Shown one piece after another: positions 8,653 through 16,081 of a stretch of 64,000 bases of DNA. How positions within the stretch are numbered: the stretch's first letter is position 1; the number at the start of each line of letters is the position of its first letter. The DNA comes from Geminicoccus sp035556675 (GTDB taxonomy: Bacteria; Pseudomonadota; Alphaproteobacteria; Geminicoccales; Geminicoccaceae), in NCBI RefSeq assembly GCF_035556675.1, contig NZ_DATMFZ010000067.1, positions 27,492 to 91,491 on the forward strand. The letters run 5' to 3'. The notes below the pieces were generated by a model. It saw only the letters and a list, made by a program, of their open reading frames with translations. It did no database searches and was not told the origin of the DNA. The position numbers were made by a program, and so were the translations under genes.

Positions 8653-9679
8653 GCGGACGCCGCGCCTGTTGCTGGTGGCGGCACCGCTGGCGGCTATCGC
8701 GACCGCGCTCGTCCTGTGCAGCCTGCTGATCGGCCTGGCAGGCGCGCCGGTGCTCGCCGCCTATGCCACCCTGTTCCAGGAGGCGCTGGGCAGCCGGCTC
8801 GGCATCACCGAGACGCTGACCCGCGCCACGCCGCTGATCCTGACCGGCCTGGCCGCCGCGGTGGCGTTCCGGGCACGGTTCTGGAACATCGGCCTGGAGG
8901 GCCAGTTCTATCTCGGCGCCATCGCGGTGGCGGCCCTCGGCTCGGGCGAGTGGGGCCTGCCGCCCGCCCTGCTGGTGCCGCTCCTCCTCCTGGCCGGTGC
9001 GCTGGCAGGTGCCCTGTTCCTCCTGGGTCCGGCCCTGCTCAAGCTGCGCCTGGGCGTGGACGAGGTAGTGACCACCCTGCTCCTGAACTTCGTGGCGATC
9101 CTGCTGGTCTCGCTCCTGATCGAAGGGCCGATGAAGGATCCGCTGGCGTTCGGCTGGCCGCAATCGGTGCCGGTGACCGAAGCCGGCCTCCTGCCGCAGC
9201 TCCTGGCGCGCACCCGCCTCCATCTGGGCTTCGCCCTGGCCCTGCTGGCGGCACTGGCGATCGCCTTCCTGAATGCCCGCACCGTGTTCGGCCTCTCGGC
9301 CCGGGCGGTGGGCCTGGGGACGCCGGCAGCACGCCATGCCGGGATCCCGGTCGGGCGGGTGCTGCTGCTGACGGCCATGCTGTCCGGCGCGCTGGCCGGA
9401 CTCGCGGGCGCGGTCGAGGTCACCGGGCTCAAGGGCTATGTCACCACCGACCTGTCGCCCGGCTTCGGCACGGCCGGGGTGATCGTCGCGATGCTGGCGA
9501 GCCTGAACCCGCTGGGCGTGGTCCCGGCCGCGATCTTCGTGGCTGCGGTGTTCGTGGGCGCGGACGCCATGGCCCGAGCCCACGGTGTGCCGTCCTTCAT
9601 CGCCGACGTGATCGTGGCGACGGCACTGCTCACCATGCTGGTGGCCCTGTTCCTCACCGAGTACCGGGTGCGTCGATGA
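8633..9679 (+). CDS. ABC transporter permease, BMP/nucleoside type (first)
   Basis: 348 residues, strongly hydrophobic with about eight to ten membrane segments. It belongs to the YufP/BPD_transp_2 permease family: the segment FWNIGLEGQFYLGAIA is typical, as is GVDEVVTTLLLNFVAILL. Two in-frame ATGs lie at 8627 and 8633; GGGGAGG at 8620-8626 directly abuts the first and is six bases from the second, so 8633 is preferred. The gene starts inside the end of the ATPase gene, indicating translational coupling. With the next gene it should form the heterodimeric channel. Confidence 0.9.
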   Translation: MRLERRERTPRLLLVAAPLAAIATALVLCSLLIGLAGAPVLAAYATLFQEALGSRLGITETLTRATPLILTGLAAAVAFRARFWNIGLEGQFYLGAIAVAALGSGEWGLPPALLVPLLLLAGALAGALFLLGPALLKLRLGVDEVVTTLLLNFVAILLVSLLIEGPMKDPLAFGWPQSVPVTEAGLLPQLLARTRLHLGFALALLAALAIAFLNARTVFGLSARAVGLGTPAARHAGIPVGRVLLLTAMLSGALAGLAGAVEVTGLKGYVTTDLSPGFGTAGVIVAMLASLNPLGVVPAAIFVAAVFVGADAMARAHGVPSFIADVIVATALLTMLVALFLTEYRVRR

Positions 9680-10617
9680 CCGAGTTCTGGGACATCGTCC
9701 TGGCCGCCTCGTTCTGGGCCGCGGCACTGCGCCTGGCGACGCCACTGATCTTCGGCACGCTGGGCGCCCTGATCGGCGAGCGCTCGGGCGTGCTCAACCT
9801 CGGCATTGAGGGGATCATGACGGCCGGTGCGATGACCGGCTGGCTCGCCGTGCATCTGGGCGCCCCGCTCTGGCTGGGCATCGCGGCCGCCGCCGTCGCC
9901 GGCGGTGCGATCGGGCTGCTCCATGCGGGACTCACGGTGCGGCTCGGCCTGTCCCAGCACGTGACCGGGCTCGGCATCACCCTGTTCGCCACCAGCCTGT
10001 CCTCCTACCTCTACCGGCTCTACGTCCCGGCCTCTGGCTCGCCGCCGAAGATCACCCCGTTCGCACCGGTGCACCTGCCGGTGCTGAGCGACCTGCCCTG
10101 GCTGGGGCCGGCCTTCTTCCAGCACACCGCGCTCACCTGGCTGGCGCTGCTGGCGGTGATCCTGGTGGCCTGGATCCTGTGGCGCACGCCGCTGGGCCTG
10201 GCGGTGCGCATGGCGGGCGAGAGCCCGGAGGCCTGCGAGGCGCAGGGGGTGAGCGTGTTCGGCCTGCGCACGGGCGCCGTGGTCGCCGGCAGCGCGCTCA
10301 TGGCGATCGGTGGAGCCTTCCTGACCACGGCGGCGTTCGACAGCTTCTACTTCTCCATGATCCAGGGACGCGGCTGGGTGTGCATCGCGCTCGTGGTGTT
10401 CGCGTCCTGGCAGCCGGGCAAGGCGCTGCTCGGCGCGCTGCTCTACGGCATGTTCGACGCCTTCCAGCTGCGGCTTCAACCGCTGGTTCTGGGCGTGCCT
10501 TACCAGCTCTTCCTCATGATGCCCTATCTGCTTTCAATCGGTGCGTTGGTGCTGGTTTCGCGCCGGGCGCGGGTACCGCAGGCGCTCATGCAGCCTTACC
10601 GGCCGGGCGAGCGGTAG
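9676..10617 (+). CDS. ABC transporter permease, BMP/nucleoside type (second)
   Basis: 313 residues. The start overlaps the preceding stop by ATGA. It is a YufQ-like permease with the family segment GERSGVLNLGIEGIMTAGAMTG near the N-terminus (residues about 32-53) and LRLQPLVLGVPYQLFLMMPY near the C-terminus. It ends the importer operon; the next gene is about 100 bp downstream and looks unrelated. No nucleoside hydrolase, deaminase or phosphorylase is linked in this window, so ligand identity (purine nucleoside versus other heterocycle) stays open. Confidence 0.9.
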   Translation: MTEFWDIVLAASFWAAALRLATPLIFGTLGALIGERSGVLNLGIEGIMTAGAMTGWLAVHLGAPLWLGIAAAAVAGGAIGLLHAGLTVRLGLSQHVTGLGITLFATSLSSYLYRLYVPASGSPPKITPFAPVHLPVLSDLPWLGPAFFQHTALTWLALLAVILVAWILWRTPLGLAVRMAGESPEACEAQGVSVFGLRTGAVVAGSALMAIGGAFLTTAAFDSFYFSMIQGRGWVCIALVVFASWQPGKALLGALLYGMFDAFQLRLQPLVLGVPYQLFLMMPYLLSIGALVLVSRRARVPQALMQPYRPGER

Positions 10618-10713
10618 CGGCGTACTTCATCCAGCCGTCTTTCATCTGAGCTTCACCGGAAGATGCTAGATTGCCCGTCCTGAGGGTGACGGCATTTTCC
10701 TGGTGGATATTGG

Positions 10714-11274
10714 ATGAGGCTGATGATGAGGTGGCCAAGCGCGTCCGTTCTGCTTGCTGCAGCTCTGCTGGCGAGACCGGCCGGGGCCGAGATAACGGAT
10801 CTCGCCGAGGTGGGGCCGTGGCAGGCGTACTACGTGAGCGATGGGGATGGCCGCAGCCTGTGCGGCATCTCCCAGTTCAGCAACGGGATGGGCCTCCTCA
10901 TCAAGGTGGACAGTGACCGCGACGCCTTCATCCATCTCACCAAGGAAGGCTGGGCGGTGCCGGAGGGGGCCAGGATCAATGTCGGCTTCGTGGTGGACGG
11001 CCGACCGGTGCTGGAACTGCCGTTCGTGCCGACCGACCAGCCCACCATGATCGAAGGCAACCTCGTGCCGGAGCAGGCGGCCGGCCTGATCGATCGCTTC
11101 TCGCTGGGCGGCCACATGCAGGTGCGCTTCCTGACCGGCAACGAGGGCTTCTGGGACGTGCCGCTCAAGGGTACCTACCAGATCACCCAGCACTTCCTGC
11201 GTTGCCTGTCCGAGCGCCTGGTGTCCCGCCAGCCGTTCGACGTCGCCGTTCCAGGCGCCAGCCAGCCCTTCTGA
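10714..11274 (+). CDS. Secreted protein of unknown function
   Basis: 186 residues with a clear signal peptide (cleavage after RPAGA, about residue 25). The mature part is about 160 residues with only two cysteines (SLCGIS and FLRCLS), which could form one disulfide, and otherwise a mixed, probably beta-rich composition (VGPWQAYYVSDGDGRSLCG). Its general style recalls periplasmic IalB-like proteins, but the diagnostic pattern is not complete, so no family is assigned. It is monocistronic: the upstream importer ends 96 bp earlier, and a small RNA gene lies on the opposite strand just downstream. Confidence 0.7.
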   Translation: MRLMMRWPSASVLLAAALLARPAGAEITDLAEVGPWQAYYVSDGDGRSLCGISQFSNGMGLLIKVDSDRDAFIHLTKEGWAVPEGARINVGFVVDGRPVLELPFVPTDQPTMIEGNLVPEQAAGLIDRFSLGGHMQVRFLTGNEGFWDVPLKGTYQITQHFLRCLSERLVSRQPFDVAVPGASQPF

Positions 11275-11283
11275 GGACGGGAG

Positions 11284-11375
11284 GCAAGAAAAGAGGGCCG
11301 TGCTTTCGCACGGCCCCTGAGTGGGAGGAAACGCCTCAAGTCGGGTGTCATCGGGTAGAAACCCTGCGACGACAC
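11284..11375 (-). ncRNA. Small RNA with anti-Shine-Dalgarno loop (CcsR/alpha-r14-like)
   Basis: Read on the minus strand there are three consecutive hairpins. Hairpin 1 (11375-11345) pairs GTGTCGTC with GATGACAC and has an inner GGGT/ACCC stem. Hairpin 2 (11338-11318) has a TGAG/CTCA stem exposing a loop with TTTCCTCCC, complementary to a Shine-Dalgarno sequence. Hairpin 3 is a 9-bp Rho-independent terminator followed by a T-rich tail. A -10-like TATATC lies just upstream with TTGCGC 17 bp before it. Loops carrying CUUCCUCCC/UUUCCUCCC are the mark of abundant alphaproteobacterial sRNAs (CcsR/'cuckoo' and alpha-r14 families). The 5' end is estimated. No protein is encoded here. Confidence 0.75.
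11286..11316 (-). terminator. Rho-independent terminator of the small RNA
   Basis: On the minus strand, GGGCCGTGC and GCACGGCCC pair perfectly around a GAAA tetraloop (11316-11295) and are followed by TCTTTTCTT. It is the strongest intrinsic terminator seen in the window. It lies 11 bp past the stop of the convergent secreted-protein gene; read from that strand it lacks a T-tract. Confidence 0.85.
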
Positions 11376-11377
11376 AA

Positions 11378-11406
11378 GATATAACCGGAAGCCGATGATC
11401 GCGCAA
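11378..11406 (-). promoter_or_regulatory. Candidate sigma-70 promoter of the small RNA
   Basis: Minus strand: -35-like TTGCGC at 11406-11401, a 17-base spacer, and -10-like TATATC at 11383-11378 (TTATAT with a 16-base spacer is the alternative). This puts the transcript start near 11371-11375, exactly at the first hairpin. The flanks are AT-rich against a very GC-rich background. Confidence 0.55.
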
Positions 11407-11569
11407 TAGTAGAATTACGATTAAGGCCATCAATTTCGAATTTCATCATCTGCTCGCCCAGTGGTTGTGGTGCCGGGCCTGCGGCAAGAGGGGGCGGGCG
11501 TCTCGCCAGCGCGGATCCATACCGCTAGCGTCCGCTTACGGAGGCAGACAACGAGCGGGCAGAAAGACC

Positions 11570-11956
11570 ATGCGCAAGGCGCTCACCGGCGCGGCCGGGG
11601 TGTTTCCACCCCATGGACGCTACCATCACGGCATGGCGGTCAGCGGGACCGACCGCCTGCTGTTCCTGTCCGGCCAGGTCGGCATCTGCCCGGACGGCTC
11701 GGTGCCGAGCGGGATCACCCGGCAGACCGAGCAGCTGTTCGCCAATATCGAGTGCCTGCTGAAAGAGGGCGGCATGGACCGCAGCCATCTGGTCCGGCTC
11801 ACCGCGTACCTGCTCGATCCGGGCGACCGGGCGGCATACATGGCGGTGCGCGATGCCTGGGTCGCCGAGCCGGCCCCGGCCTCCACCCTCCTGTTCGTCC
11901 AGGCCCTGGCACGGCCCGACTTCATGGTCGAGGTCGAGGCGATCGCGGCGGCGTAA
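11570..11956 (+). CDS. RidA/YjgF-family (Rid) protein lacking the usual arginine
   Basis: 128 residues from ATG 11570, which gives the normal Rid length and starts with MRKALTGAAGVFPPHGRYHHG. The fold signature LLFLSGQVGICPDGSV and the C-terminal MVEVEAIAA are typical. Canonical RidA deaminates 2-aminoacrylate and needs an arginine just after a PA pair (PARS context); here that stretch reads PASTLL, so the arginine is missing. The protein therefore probably belongs to one of the Rid subfamilies without that deaminase activity. It is followed after 236 bp by the SDR gene; no shared operon is evident. Confidence 0.85.
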   Translation: MRKALTGAAGVFPPHGRYHHGMAVSGTDRLLFLSGQVGICPDGSVPSGITRQTEQLFANIECLLKEGGMDRSHLVRLTAYLLDPGDRAAYMAVRDAWVAEPAPASTLLFVQALARPDFMVEVEAIAAA

Positions 11957-12192
11957 GCGTCGGGGCATGGGGACGTCGCGGCCGGCATGGTGCTCCATCG
12001 AGCTGGCCTGTTGCCGGGTTCGTTGTGCAGCACCGGGCAGTGTGCGCTCGGGTTCGTTTCGCAGTACGGCGACCACATCTGGCGCGGCTGCGATGCCGAG
12101 GCCCGAGCCTGGGAGGTGCAGGTCGTCGGCCGGCATGCCATGGAACCGGCCGCGGGACGGCGGGTTGGTCGCGCAGACGCCGGCAGGAGCAT

Positions 12193-12987
12193 ATGGACAT
12201 GGCCACCTCGACCCGTCCCCTGGCAATCGTCACTGGAGCGTCCACCGGCATCGGCCGCGAGCTGGCCCGGTGCTGTGCGGAGGGTGGGTTCGACCTGCTG
12301 ATCGCCGCCGACGAGCCGGCGATCGATGCGGCGGCCGCCGAGCTGCGCAAGCTGGACGTGCAGGTGCAGGCCGTGCAGGCGGATCTCGCCACGATCGACG
12401 GCGTGGACCGGCTTTGCAACGCCATTGCCGGCCGGCCAGTGGCGGCACTTCTGGCCAATGCCGGGCGGGGACTGGCCGGAGGCTTCCTGGACCAGGAGTT
12501 CAGCCAGGTCCGGCATGTGATCGACACGAACGTGACCGGCACGCTCTATCTGATCCAGAAGGTCGGCCGGGACATGCGGGCCAGGGGCGAGGGGCGGATC
12601 CTGATCACCGGGTCGATCGCCGGCTTCATGCCGGGCGCCTACCAAGCCATCTACAATGGCTCCAAGGCCTTCCTGGATTCCTTCTCCTTCGCCCTGCGCA
12701 CCGAGCTGAAGGACAGCGGGGTGACGGTTACCTGCCTGATGCCGGGCCCGACCGACACCGATTTCTTCGAGCGCGCCGGCCTGCTCGACACCAAGCTCGG
12801 CCAAGCCCCGAAGGACGATCCGGCCACCGTCGCGAAGATCGGCTTCGACGCGATGATGCAGGGCGAGGGCGACGTGGTCAGCGGCTGGAAGAACAAGCTG
12901 CAGACGGCCATCGCCAACGTCACGCCTTCCGGCGTGCTGGCGGAGATGCACCGCAAGATGGCCGAGCCGGGCTCAGGCAGGACGTAG
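12193..12987 (+). CDS. Short-chain dehydrogenase/reductase (SDR)
   Basis: 264 residues. It is a classical SDR with the nucleotide-binding motif TGASTGIG (residues 14-21), NAG at 89-91, and the catalytic set S141, Y154 and K158 (YNGSK). AGGAG ends four bases before ATG 12193 and ten before an in-frame ATG at 12199; either could be used, the second being better spaced. The C-terminal part (MQGEGDVVSGWKNK) is like the broad DltE/YqjQ-type SDR group often annotated only as oxidoreductase. Substrate unknown. The preceding 11957-12192 contains no recognisable gene or RNA. Confidence 0.88.
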   Translation: MDMATSTRPLAIVTGASTGIGRELARCCAEGGFDLLIAADEPAIDAAAAELRKLDVQVQAVQADLATIDGVDRLCNAIAGRPVAALLANAGRGLAGGFLDQEFSQVRHVIDTNVTGTLYLIQKVGRDMRARGEGRILITGSIAGFMPGAYQAIYNGSKAFLDSFSFALRTELKDSGVTVTCLMPGPTDTDFFERAGLLDTKLGQAPKDDPATVAKIGFDAMMQGEGDVVSGWKNKLQTAIANVTPSGVLAEMHRKMAEPGSGRT

Positions 12988-12998
12988 CGGCCCGTCGG

Positions 12999-13646
12999 TC
13001 AGCCGGGTGGTTCGTCTGGAAGCTCCGCCAGTGCCCGGACGGTCCATTCCTGCTCGCGCCGGCGCAACAGGTGCGCGCCCAGCAGGAGGAAGGCCAGGGC
13101 TGCCACCAGCACCACTACGGCAGCAGGGCCAGCCACGCGGTGGATCTCCTCGCCGAACTGGTAGGCGCCAAGGCCGAACAGGGTGGCCCAGCATGAGGCA
13201 CCGAGCGCGTTGGCGAGCAGGAAGCGCGGCCAGGCCATCCGGTTGGCGCCGGCCAGTACGGCCGCGAACGCACGCAGGAAGGCGACGAATCGGCCGAAGA
13301 ACACGATCTTGCCGCCATGGCGGGAGAACAGGTACTGGCCGAGCTTCAGCCGTTCCGGGGTCAGCCCGATATGCCGGCCGTAGCGGCGGAGCAGGGGCAA
13401 TCCGATGCGGCGGCCGATCAGGTAGCCCAGATTGTCGCCGGCGATCGCCCCCGCGGCGGCCGCGCCGATCACGCTGGCGATGCCCAACTCTCCGGCCGAT
13501 CCCGCATACACGGCAGCGCCGATCAGCGCCGCCTCGCCCGGCAAGGGCACGCCCATGCTCTCCAGCGCCACGAGCGCGAACAGCATCCACAGGCCATGGG
13601 CCTGGATCAGCTGGGGCAGCCAGGGGCCGGACAGTGTCTCGAACAT
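12999..13646 (-). CDS. DedA-family membrane protein
   Basis: 215 residues from the ATG at 13646. It has the DedA (SNARE-associated/VTT) layout: an N-terminal re-entrant region with acidic residues E39 (PGE) and D71 (GDN), then the characteristic basic motif GRFVAFLR (R119 and R125), then C-terminal membrane helices near 140-200. DedA proteins are inner-membrane transporters implicated in undecaprenyl-phosphate or phospholipid recycling and in membrane-potential homeostasis. It is the last of a run of minus-strand genes, 13 bp downstream of a methyltransferase gene, and is convergent with the SDR gene. Confidence 0.9.
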   Translation of the reverse strand: MFETLSGPWLPQLIQAHGLWMLFALVALESMGVPLPGEAALIGAAVYAGSAGELGIASVIGAAAAGAIAGDNLGYLIGRRIGLPLLRRYGRHIGLTPERLKLGQYLFSRHGGKIVFFGRFVAFLRAFAAVLAGANRMAWPRFLLANALGASCWATLFGLGAYQFGEEIHRVAGPAAVVVLVAALAFLLLGAHLLRRREQEWTVRALAELPDEPPG

Positions 13647-13659
13647 GCCCGCCCGCCGT

Positions 13660-14460
13660 TCAGGTCCTGCGGACCAGCCACAGGGAGGTTTCGGGCACGC
13701 CGTCCCGCAACTCCAGGGCCGCCAGCGGGCCCGCTGCGACGCGCTGGCACTGGCGGGTGGCCAGCCAGTGGCTCGACCAGAGCAGGTGCCAGCCGCCGCC
13801 ATGGAGCAGGGCAGCGATCAGGCTCTGCTCGGCATAACCCCGCCAAGCCCAGTGCTCGGGATAGGGGTCGGGCAGGAAGATGTCGTGGACGTGCAGCAGC
13901 ACGCCGGCCGGCAGCCGGGGTAGCAGGTCGTTGACGATCCGGTCGACATCGCCACCGGGAACCAGGAGGTGGCTGGAATCGACGAACAGCAGGTCGCCTG
14001 GTCCCAGCAGGGCGGCGATCTCCGCGACCTCGATCTCCTCGAAGCGGCAGGGATGATGAACCAGTGGCAGGGCGCGGATGTCGGCGCGGGGCTCGGGGTC
14101 GATGCAGTGCAGCTCGCCGGCATGGCCGCCATCGGCCATGGCCTGCGCTATAAAGCGGGTGGAGTGGCCGCTGCCGATCTCGACGATCCGGCCGGGCCGG
14201 TGGTCGCGGACTGCGGCATAGGTGCGGGCCGCGTCCAGGCGTGGGAACCATTCCTGGTCGAAGCGGGGCCGGGGCGGGGGGCCGTTCAGTTCATGAAGTC
14301 GCGGGGCATGGCGCTCGGCACGGGCCAGTTCCGCCAGCATCACGGGCTCGGCGGCCTGGAAGATCGGCAGGAGTGCCGGATAGGCGCAGGGGCGGACCGA
14401 ATCGGCGTGCCGGTAGGGGATGAAGAAACCCGGGCGCTCCGGAGAGGGCAGCGCGCTCAC
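13660..14460 (-). CDS. Class I SAM-dependent methyltransferase (Methyltransf_24-like)
   Basis: 266 residues from a GTG that overlaps the stop of the upstream MBL gene (GTGA), which decides the start; the frame is open farther upstream only as a shadow. The SAM-binding motif I is RIVEIGSGHSTRFIA, followed by the acidic residue in LHCIDPEP and by GDLLFVDSSHLL. C-terminal segments LLHVHDIFLPDPYPEHW and QSLIAALLHGGGW are typical of class I enzymes of this group found next to surface-polysaccharide genes. The acceptor is unknown. It is translationally coupled to the MBL-fold gene. Confidence 0.8.
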   Translation of the reverse strand: MSALPSPERPGFFIPYRHADSVRPCAYPALLPIFQAAEPVMLAELARAERHAPRLHELNGPPPRPRFDQEWFPRLDAARTYAAVRDHRPGRIVEIGSGHSTRFIAQAMADGGHAGELHCIDPEPRADIRALPLVHHPCRFEEIEVAEIAALLGPGDLLFVDSSHLLVPGGDVDRIVNDLLPRLPAGVLLHVHDIFLPDPYPEHWAWRGYAEQSLIAALLHGGGWHLLWSSHWLATRQCQRVAAGPLAALELRDGVPETSLWLVRRT

Positions 14461-15296
14461 AGCTCGATGACCAGGCCTTCGCTGGCCACCACCGAGCCCG
14501 GCATGGCGGCCTCGAGCTGGACGGCGATCCCATCCAGGAAGGCATCGCAATGATCGGGCTCATGATGAAAGGTCACCAGGCGCCTGGCACCCGCGGCCCG
14601 GCACAGGCGCACGCCCTCCTGCCAGGTCGAGTGGCCCCAGCCCCGATAGTTGACATATTCCTCGTCGGTGAAGGTCGCGTCGTAGATGACGAGGTCGGCA
14701 CCGTCGATCAGGCGCAACACGTCCTCGTCCAGCCGGCCCTCCGTGTGCTCCAGGTCAGTGACGTAGCAGGCGGCTCTGCCGCCATACTCGACCCGGTAGC
14801 CGGTGGCGCCACCCGGGTGCGGCAGGAAGTGGGTGCGCATCCGCACGCCCGGCACCGGCTCCAGCGTGTCGCCGGCGTTGAAGTCCTCGAAGCCGATCTG
14901 GGCGTGCATGATGTCGAAGGGAACCGGGAAGAACGGGCGCTGCATCAGGCTGCCGACCACCTCGTGCAGCCGGCGGCCCTGCCGGAGCAGATGGCCGTTC
15001 CAGAGCTTCAGCCGGTTGCCGCTGTGATAGGCCGGCTTGAAGAAGGCGAAGCCGTTGATGTGGTCGACATGGGTATGGCTCAGGAACACATGGGCGGAGC
15101 AGCCCCGGCATTCGGCCATGACCTGGCGGCCGAGTGCCCGGATGCCAGTGCCGGCGTCGAAGATCAGTTGCTGGTCGCCGCAGCGCATCTCCACGCAGGG
15201 CGTGTTGCCGCCATAGCGCAGCGTCGAGGGGCCAGGGACGGGAACAGTGCCGCGCACACCCCAAAAGCGTACCGAGAATGACGACGGCTGCCCCAT
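14457..15296 (-). CDS. MBL-fold metallo-hydrolase
   Basis: 279 residues from the ATG at 15296, chosen because GCGAGG precedes it; another in-frame ATG lies 42 bases upstream. The metal-binding motif HTHVDH (H74, H76, D78, H79) is present, with further ligands likely in YVTDLEHTE and TFHHEPDH. The opening SFSVRFWGVRGTVPVPGP is typical of an MBL subgroup related to phosphodiesterases. The product is cytoplasmic with no signal peptide. It sits between two methyltransferase genes. Substrate unknown; phosphodiester or lactone hydrolysis are both possible. Confidence 0.85.
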   Translation of the reverse strand: MGQPSSFSVRFWGVRGTVPVPGPSTLRYGGNTPCVEMRCGDQQLIFDAGTGIRALGRQVMAECRGCSAHVFLSHTHVDHINGFAFFKPAYHSGNRLKLWNGHLLRQGRRLHEVVGSLMQRPFFPVPFDIMHAQIGFEDFNAGDTLEPVPGVRMRTHFLPHPGGATGYRVEYGGRAACYVTDLEHTEGRLDEDVLRLIDGADLVIYDATFTDEEYVNYRGWGHSTWQEGVRLCRAAGARRLVTFHHEPDHCDAFLDGIAVQLEAAMPGSVVASEGLVIEL

Positions 15297-15346
15297 GTTC
15301 CTCGCCGTTGACGACCGGGTATGTCCGGGCTGCGCCATCGCGCTGC

Positions 15347-15973
15347 TCAGCCTTCCGGCTCGAGCATGATGTGGTCCACGTCCGCGCTTGTCACGCGATA
15401 TAGATAATAGCGGCCCGGCTCTACGCCCTCCGGTAGGGGCAGGGGCAGGAGCCGCCGTGCCGGCAGGTGCTGATCGCCGACAATGATGCAGTCCTGCGGC
15501 AGGAAGCCCGCCAGGTGCCGGGCGACTTCCCGGGCCAGGCAGGCATTGCGCACCGGATCGCCCGTGCCGATGTCGGCATGGACCAGGACCAGGTCATGGG
15601 GCAGCAGCGCCGCGGCCCGAGGCAGCACCGTCTCGAACGTGCCGATCACCAGGTCCTGCGGGCACGGCATGCAGGCGGGGTGGGGCCTGGGATCGCGCTC
15701 GACCACGACGATCCGCCGCTCCGGCAGCCGGGCACGCAGATGGTCGTAGCTGCGCCCGTTGCCGAGCCCCAGCTCCAGTACGCTGCCGGGCCGGCCGGCC
15801 ACCAGCTCGACCGCGGCGTCCAGACAGGCGCGTTGCGCGATCAGGCGCCGGATGAAGCTGTCCAGCCGGGTCAGGGAGAGCACTCCGTAACGGTCCTCGT
15901 CCCTGCCCAAGAGCCTGATCCGGCCGGTCCTGTCCAGTGCGCAGAACAGGACGATACCGCCGGAGCGGGGCAT
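15347..15973 (-). CDS. Class I SAM-dependent methyltransferase
   Basis: 208 residues. Motif I is SVLELGLGNGRSYDHL, motif II IVVVERDP, and DLVLVHADIGTGDP follows. AGGTG lies four bases before the ATG at 15973. The pattern fits a small, uncharacterised class I methyltransferase group in alphaproteobacteria; the acceptor substrate is not evident. It is the first gene of a minus-strand set with the MBL hydrolase (50 bp on), a second methyltransferase and DedA, and is divergent from the aminotransferase gene. Confidence 0.75.
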   Translation of the reverse strand: MPRSGGIVLFCALDRTGRIRLLGRDEDRYGVLSLTRLDSFIRRLIAQRACLDAAVELVAGRPGSVLELGLGNGRSYDHLRARLPERRIVVVERDPRPHPACMPCPQDLVIGTFETVLPRAAALLPHDLVLVHADIGTGDPVRNACLAREVARHLAGFLPQDCIIVGDQHLPARRLLPLPLPEGVEPGRYYLYRVTSADVDHIMLEPEG

Positions 15974-15985
15974 TCGTCACCTAAT

Positions 15986-16046
15986 GTATCGATACTATCA
16001 TGATCAATGTTACCCTATCGACCGCTGAGCAAGGCTGCGTTATGAT
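15986..16046 (+). promoter_or_regulatory. Divergent promoter region with palindrome
   Basis: The 108-bp gap between the divergent methyltransferase and aminotransferase genes is AT-rich. It holds a perfect 10-bp palindrome GTATCGATAC (15986-15995), a candidate operator. For the plus-strand gene, TCGACC (16018-16023) and TATGAT (16041-16046) with a 17-bp spacer make a reasonable sigma-70 promoter about 36 bp before the start codon. Confidence 0.4.
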
Positions 16047-16081
16047 AACATTCTCCGTAATGAACCGGATTGATTCATAGC

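Noticed and set aside
11957..12192. A 104-codon open frame starting at 11987 before the SDR gene.
   Set aside because: Runs into the SDR gene in another frame, has no ribosome-binding sequence and no recognisable motif.
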